A DNA stretch of 18,633 nucleotides from SKLM01 sp964542755 (GTDB lineage: Bacteria; Chloroflexota; Anaerolineae; B4-G1): NCBI GenBank assembly GCA_964542755.1, contig CAZIWL010000086.1, forward strand, positions 1 through 18,633, given 5' to 3'. Positions 15,440 to 18,633 of this stretch are shown one piece after another. The notes below the pieces were generated by a model. That model was not told where the DNA came from and made no database searches. It worked only from the letters and a program-made list of their open reading frames with translations. The position numbers and the translations under genes were made by a program. Within the stretch, counting starts at the first letter, position 1. Every line of letters starts with the position of its first letter.

Positions 15440-15807
15440 CTCCCATCAGAGCTGAGTCACGTCCCTGCTACCACACTCTTTCTATCCACTATCGACCAGA
15501 CCGACAGGGGCGGTGCAACATCCATGCCCGCGTCGTTCACGCCGAGTCAGCGGGCCCCCCCGGGTACCGGCTGGAGTATACCCGCATTGAGGTGCTATGA
15601 GAAGCCCCGGCGCTCCAGCCTGAGGCCGCTGTCGGCCTGTCTGTGGGATCAATTCCAGCACGCTCCGCGGGTCATCGAATCACGTTGCACGTCGGCCGCT
15701 GGCGCAACAGGGGCGAGCAGGACTAAGGGGCGGTTTCCGCGTTCCTTGCGGCGGTCTACCTTCTTGACCCTGCCTGCTCCTACTGCTGTTGCGCAGCCCA
15801 ACAGCGG
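15440..15807. other. Intergenic gap between kinase and HEAT lipoprotein genes
   Basis: There is no convincing gene in this 368-bp stretch. It should hold the kinase leader and perhaps a promoter on the minus strand, but no clear -35/-10 pair was found. Its right end contains the lower half of a hairpin that surrounds the stop codon of the HEAT lipoprotein gene (15796-15822), plus an extra direct copy of TGCTGTTG at 15783-15790. Confidence 0.55.
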
Positions 15808-15822
15808 TCACTGCTGTTGGGC
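15796..15822 (-). terminator. Perfect 10-bp stem-loop with the stop codon in its loop
   Basis: GCCCAACAGC (15796-15805) and GCTGTTGGGC (15813-15822) pair perfectly around a seven-base loop. The TGA stop of the HEAT lipoprotein gene (15808-15810) lies in that loop, and its last codons (AQQ) form one arm. No T-run follows, so it may end or stabilise the transcript rather than be a classical terminator. Confidence 0.4.
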
Positions 15823-16521
15823 CGCCCACCACTGGTGCCACTGCTCTACATCCATGCCAAAATCCTGTCCAGTGATGGACTTGAGGGCTTCCATCGCCCC
15901 CTGCTGGACGGCTGCGTCGGCGTCTCCCAGGGCTTCGATCAGGACCGGAACCGCGGCCTGGGCCTGCGGGCCGATGGTGCGCAGCATCTCAGCCACCGTC
16001 GCCTGCACCTGCGGATCCGGGTTTTTCATGGCATCCATCAGCAGCGGCAGCGACGACGGGATCTGAGGCGCCAGCGTGCGCAGCGCATCGGAGACCGCCG
16101 CCTGCACCTGAGGGCTCGGATCCTGCATGGCTGCCATCAGGGCGGGCAGGGCCTGCTCGGCCTGCGCGCCCATGGCCGCCAACTGCTCGGCCGCCGTCCG
16201 TCGGGCCTGGTCGTCGCCGTTGATCAGCTGATCGACCAGCTGCTGTACCGCCTCCGAGTCGATGGCCGGCGGTGGGGGCGGGGGCAGCCGCGTTGGGGTG
16301 GGCGTGCTGGTGGGCGCCGCCGTGCTGGTCGGCTCCAGGGTCGCGGTTGGGACAACCGTGTCGGTCGGTTCTGGCGTCACGGTGGGTGTGGCCGAGGCGG
16401 CCGGGGCTGTGGGCTCTGCAGACGGTGAGGGTTCTTGCTTCTCCTCTCCACTCCCTCCGCAAGATGTCAGCAGGAGCGCTCCGACCACGATCCATACAGC
16501 AGTTTGCCTAAGCATCATCAT
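15808..16521 (-). CDS. HEAT-repeat lipoprotein with Thr/Pro stalk
   Basis: This 237-residue protein has a lipoprotein signal peptide with lipobox LLTSC (Cys21 would be lipidated), so it is anchored to the outer face of the membrane. Residues 29-85 form a low-complexity Thr/Pro/Ala stalk ending in a run of prolines. Residues 90-217 hold three to four HEAT/PBS-type helical repeats with recurring units such as 'ALPALMAAMQDPSPQVQAAV', LPLLMDAMKNPDPQVQATV and 'AVPVLIEALGDADAAVQQGA'. The end, 'TGQDFGMDVEQWHQWW', is a capping motif often seen on bacterial HEAT proteins. HEAT arrays are protein-binding scaffolds and no enzyme activity is expected. Lying between the phosphatase and kinase genes on the same strand, it may bind one of their ectodomains; this is inference. 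The first of three consecutive ATGs follows GAGAGGA by four bases. Confidence 0.85.
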   Translation of the reverse strand: MMMLRQTAVWIVVGALLLTSCGGSGEEKQEPSPSAEPTAPAASATPTVTPEPTDTVVPTATLEPTSTAAPTSTPTPTRLPPPPPPAIDSEAVQQLVDQLINGDDQARRTAAEQLAAMGAQAEQALPALMAAMQDPSPQVQAAVSDALRTLAPQIPSSLPLLMDAMKNPDPQVQATVAEMLRTIGPQAQAAVPVLIEALGDADAAVQQGAMEALKSITGQDFGMDVEQWHQWWAAQQQ

Positions 16522-16678
16522 CGTGTCCTCTCAGACCTTCTGGCGTTCACCGTCTGGCACCCGATGCCGGCACCGGCGTTCCCGACCTTATCCCGGGGAT
16601 GGCGCGACGGCCCACCGCGCGTCGCCGTTCACTCCCGCCCACTCGGCGGCTCGCACGGCCCAGCGACCGGCGGCCCAC

Positions 16679-18145
16679 CTAGCTTCCGTCAGCATCCTCA
16701 GGTGTCTCTTGCGGGGAGTCGGGCAGGGTCGCAGTAGGCGGCGGCACGGGCGTGTCCCCGGAAGGATCCTGGATGGTCAGCGTTCGCGGGTCGCTCTCCA
16801 GCAGGACGATGCCTGCGGAACGGAGCTCAATCCACCACTGGTAGGACCCCGGCTGCTCCGGGAGTAGGCAGGGCTCGTCCGATGCACGGCAGAGCTCTGG
16901 ATAGGCCTCGTGGTTCGTCCGCACCACCGATTCGTAGATGGCTGGAAGCCTGCCGACCACGCTCCAGCGGAAGTAGACCTCCTCGCCGGGAGCAAAGACC
17001 GCCCCGTCCTCGGGCTCGAGCGACCCAAAGCCCATCCGGGGTGTGGCCGTCGACGCCTCGACCGCCTGAGGGGTGGCGGTGGGCAGAGGTGTGGGTTCCG
17101 CGGCGGTCGGCTGCGGCGTCGGCGTAGGGGTGGGCGTCGGGTCGCCCCTCATCAGGGTTGGTGCGAGGAAGAGGGCCCCGGCAGCCAACGCCGCGAGCAG
17201 TAGGACGCCTCCGACGCCCAGGCTGAGGATGACCGGTGTGGTCAACCTGCGTCGCGTCTCGGCCTCGGCGGCCGGTGCCGTCGGGGTGCCTGGGGCTGTC
17301 GGTGCATCCGCGGTGGTGTCGGCGGTGACGGGGACCGGCATGGTCGGCGCGGTCGCCGGGTCCGCGGTGTCCGCCGATACGGCTCGCACCACGAGGGCAG
17401 AGATGTTGTCGCTCCCTCCCCGACTGTTGGCCAGTCCAATCAAGCGGGGTACTGCCTCGCCGGGCGAGTGCTGCTTCAGGACGTGGGCGATCCCCTCCTC
17501 CCCCACGGGTTCCGAGAGACCGTCGGAGCATAGCAGGAGGGTGTCCCCCGGGACGAGGGTCCCCCCGTAGGTATCGACCTCAACCTCCGGTTTGGCGCCC
17601 AGCGCCCGCGTGATGACGTTCCGCTGCGGGTGGTGCCGGGCCTCCTCGCGGCTCAGGATGCCGGCTCGAATCTGCTCCTCCACAAAGGAGTGATCCCGCG
17701 TGATCTGCCTGAGCTGTCCGTTGCGCAGCAGGTACGCGCGGCTGTCGCCCACGTTGGCCAGGAAGAGGTCGTTCCCCCGCGCAACTGCGGCCACCACCGT
17801 CGTGCCCATCCCCACCTGCGAGGGCGTCTCCTGCGCCCGCTGGTGGATCACCCCGTTCGCCTTCTGGACGGCGCTGCTGAGGGCCGCCGCCACGTTCGGG
17901 TTCGGGTCAGCGTAGTACTCGCGGCTGATGGTGCGCACCGCGCTCTCGCTGGCGACCTCCCCCGCCTGGTGGCCCCCCATGCCGTCGGCGACGATGAACA
18001 GCTCCCCCTTCTGTTGGCGTCTGGCCGGGTCTGGGGGGCTGAGGGCCTCCAGGAAGTCCTCGTTGTGATCTCGCTTCCGGCCCGTATCCGTCCCCTTCGC
18101 GAAGACGATGCGGATGGGCTCCAGCTTGACGTTTTCGTTTGGCAT
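16679..18145 (-). CDS. Membrane-spanning PP2C-type protein phosphatase with ectodomain
   Basis: This 488-residue protein has a cytoplasmic PP2C (PPM) domain at about 10-257. The metal and catalytic motifs are complete: RKRDHNED (E29, D30), VADGMGGH (D54), GMGTTVVAA, NVGDSRAYL, LCSDGL (D208) and GGSDNIS (D246). After a Pro/Thr-rich linker (258-295) and RRR comes one TM segment (about 303-328). A TPTPTP stalk (336-370) follows, then an Ig-like ectodomain (about 372-460) with two cysteines (419, 426) that could form a disulfide, and a Pro-rich tail. PP2C enzymes remove phosphate from Ser/Thr and normally counteract a partner kinase; that kinase is encoded two genes downstream. Most bacterial PrpC/Stp-type enzymes are soluble and about 250 residues, so the added anchor and ectodomain are notable. 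ATG 18145 follows AGGAG by six bases. Confidence 0.93.
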   Translation of the reverse strand: MPNENVKLEPIRIVFAKGTDTGRKRDHNEDFLEALSPPDPARRQQKGELFIVADGMGGHQAGEVASESAVRTISREYYADPNPNVAAALSSAVQKANGVIHQRAQETPSQVGMGTTVVAAVARGNDLFLANVGDSRAYLLRNGQLRQITRDHSFVEEQIRAGILSREEARHHPQRNVITRALGAKPEVEVDTYGGTLVPGDTLLLCSDGLSEPVGEEGIAHVLKQHSPGEAVPRLIGLANSRGGSDNISALVVRAVSADTADPATAPTMPVPVTADTTADAPTAPGTPTAPAAEAETRRRLTTPVILSLGVGGVLLLAALAAGALFLAPTLMRGDPTPTPTPTPQPTAAEPTPLPTATPQAVEASTATPRMGFGSLEPEDGAVFAPGEEVYFRWSVVGRLPAIYESVVRTNHEAYPELCRASDEPCLLPEQPGSYQWWIELRSAGIVLLESDPRTLTIQDPSGDTPVPPPTATLPDSPQETPEDADGS

Positions 18146-18202
18146 GGCGATCTCCTGAAGCAGCCCTAGGCCGCCGCTGCGTAATGGGTGCGCCAGACGG
18201 TC

Positions 18203-18633
18203 CTAGCGGCGCGTGACGGACATCTGGTACGTTCCGCCGGGAGAGGTCTCCGGCCCCCTGCTGACGAGCACAAAGTAGTTCTTGTTGGAGTCCAGGGTGC
18301 AGTCCTCATCCTTGTTGCTGTCACCCGGCGTCCCGATCTGGCAAGCAAGTGGATATCCCGTGCTATTCTGGTATATCATCGCATCCCAGTTCGTCCCATT
18401 GGGGAGATTGAACAGTCTCAGTCGAATCGGGATGTCGGCCTGCTCCTCTTGAGCACTGGCTGCCGTCGTCAGATTGAGATCGTAGTAGTCCTTCTCATCC
18501 AGCGCATTGAAGGAACCACCGCACGTGGCTCCCACTGCCGTCTTGCCCATCTGACTGACCGAGTCCGGTTCTCGCAGAACGCAAGTCGGCCCGGAAGAGG
18601 TGCCGTACTGCTTCGCCACCATCGGGAGGTAGA
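18203..18633 (-). CDS. C-terminal part of a secreted or surface protein with PPC-like domain (5' end outside window)
   Basis: The frame is open to the right edge (codons readable to 18631) and ends at 18203, so the 142 visible residues are a C-terminal fragment. The internal ATG at 18622 is not taken as the start. After a segment with cysteines come strands such as 'DYYDLNLTT', IPIRLRLFNLPNGTNWDAMIY, a Cys pair around ACQIGTPGDSNKDEDC, and 'NYFVLVSRGPETSPGGTYQM'. This is the pattern of pre-peptidase C-terminal (PPC)-like beta-sandwich modules on extracellular proteins. It therefore probably works outside the membrane, as an ectodomain or secreted domain. It lies 57 bases upstream of the PP2C gene on the same strand and may belong to the same transcript. 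The N-terminal domain, and so the overall function, is not visible. Confidence 0.7.
   Translation of the reverse strand, partial: YLPMVAKQYGTSSGPTCVLREPDSVSQMGKTAVGATCGGSFNALDEKDYYDLNLTTAASAQEEQADIPIRLRLFNLPNGTNWDAMIYQNSTGYPLACQIGTPGDSNKDEDCTLDSNKNYFVLVSRGPETSPGGTYQMSVTRR

Noticed and set aside
10827..18145. Type VI or type VII secretion regulatory locus
   Set aside because: Kinase, phosphatase, FHA and a membrane subtilase recall PpkA/PppA/Fha and mycosin, but no secretion ATPase, WXG100 protein, sheath or baseplate gene is in the window.

Overview
The window is G+C-rich and bacterial. It uses ATG, GTG and TTG starts with clear purine-rich ribosome binding sites. Three features point to Chloroflexota (Anaerolineae-like): Thr/Pro stalks of the TPTPTP type on several membrane proteins, a PASTA-less membrane Ser/Thr kinase, and an MttB/hydantoinase-type catabolic locus. 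This assignment is inference from protein style only; there is no rRNA or other marker gene in the window.

Left part (1-7212, all plus strand): an accessory metabolic locus. It opens with the 3' end of an MttB-family (trimethylamine/betaine-type) corrinoid-dependent methyltransferase. A 440-bp gap follows, ending in a perfect 13-bp stem-loop. Then come hydantoinase/oxoprolinase-family ASKHA protein 1, a GntR/FCD regulator, an EamA/DMT transporter, a YbaK-type aminoacyl-tRNA deacylase-like protein, and a second, divergent hydantoinase/oxoprolinase paralogue. No HyuB partner is visible. The layout suggests regulated uptake or export and turnover of a small N-containing, possibly N-methylated, compound; the substrate is not known.

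Middle (7213-10764, minus strand): a MscL mechanosensitive channel with a C-terminal zinc ribbon, driven by a recognisable sigma70-type promoter; two tandem paralogous membrane-anchored envelope proteins of unknown function; and an NH3-dependent NAD synthetase.

Right part (10827-18633, all minus strand): a trans-envelope phospho-signalling cluster. In order of transcription it holds a partial secreted PPC-like protein, a PP2C phosphatase with a membrane segment and an ectodomain, a HEAT-repeat lipoprotein, a Ser/Thr kinase with a jelly-roll-like ectodomain, and a two-pass protein that joins an extracytoplasmic subtilisin-like protease to two cytoplasmic FHA domains. Writer (kinase), eraser (phosphatase) and reader (FHA) are therefore together, and each also carries a part outside the membrane. 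The FHA-subtilase and this cluster are the strongest candidates for an undescribed system. The metabolic locus with two HyuA-like proteins is the second candidate.
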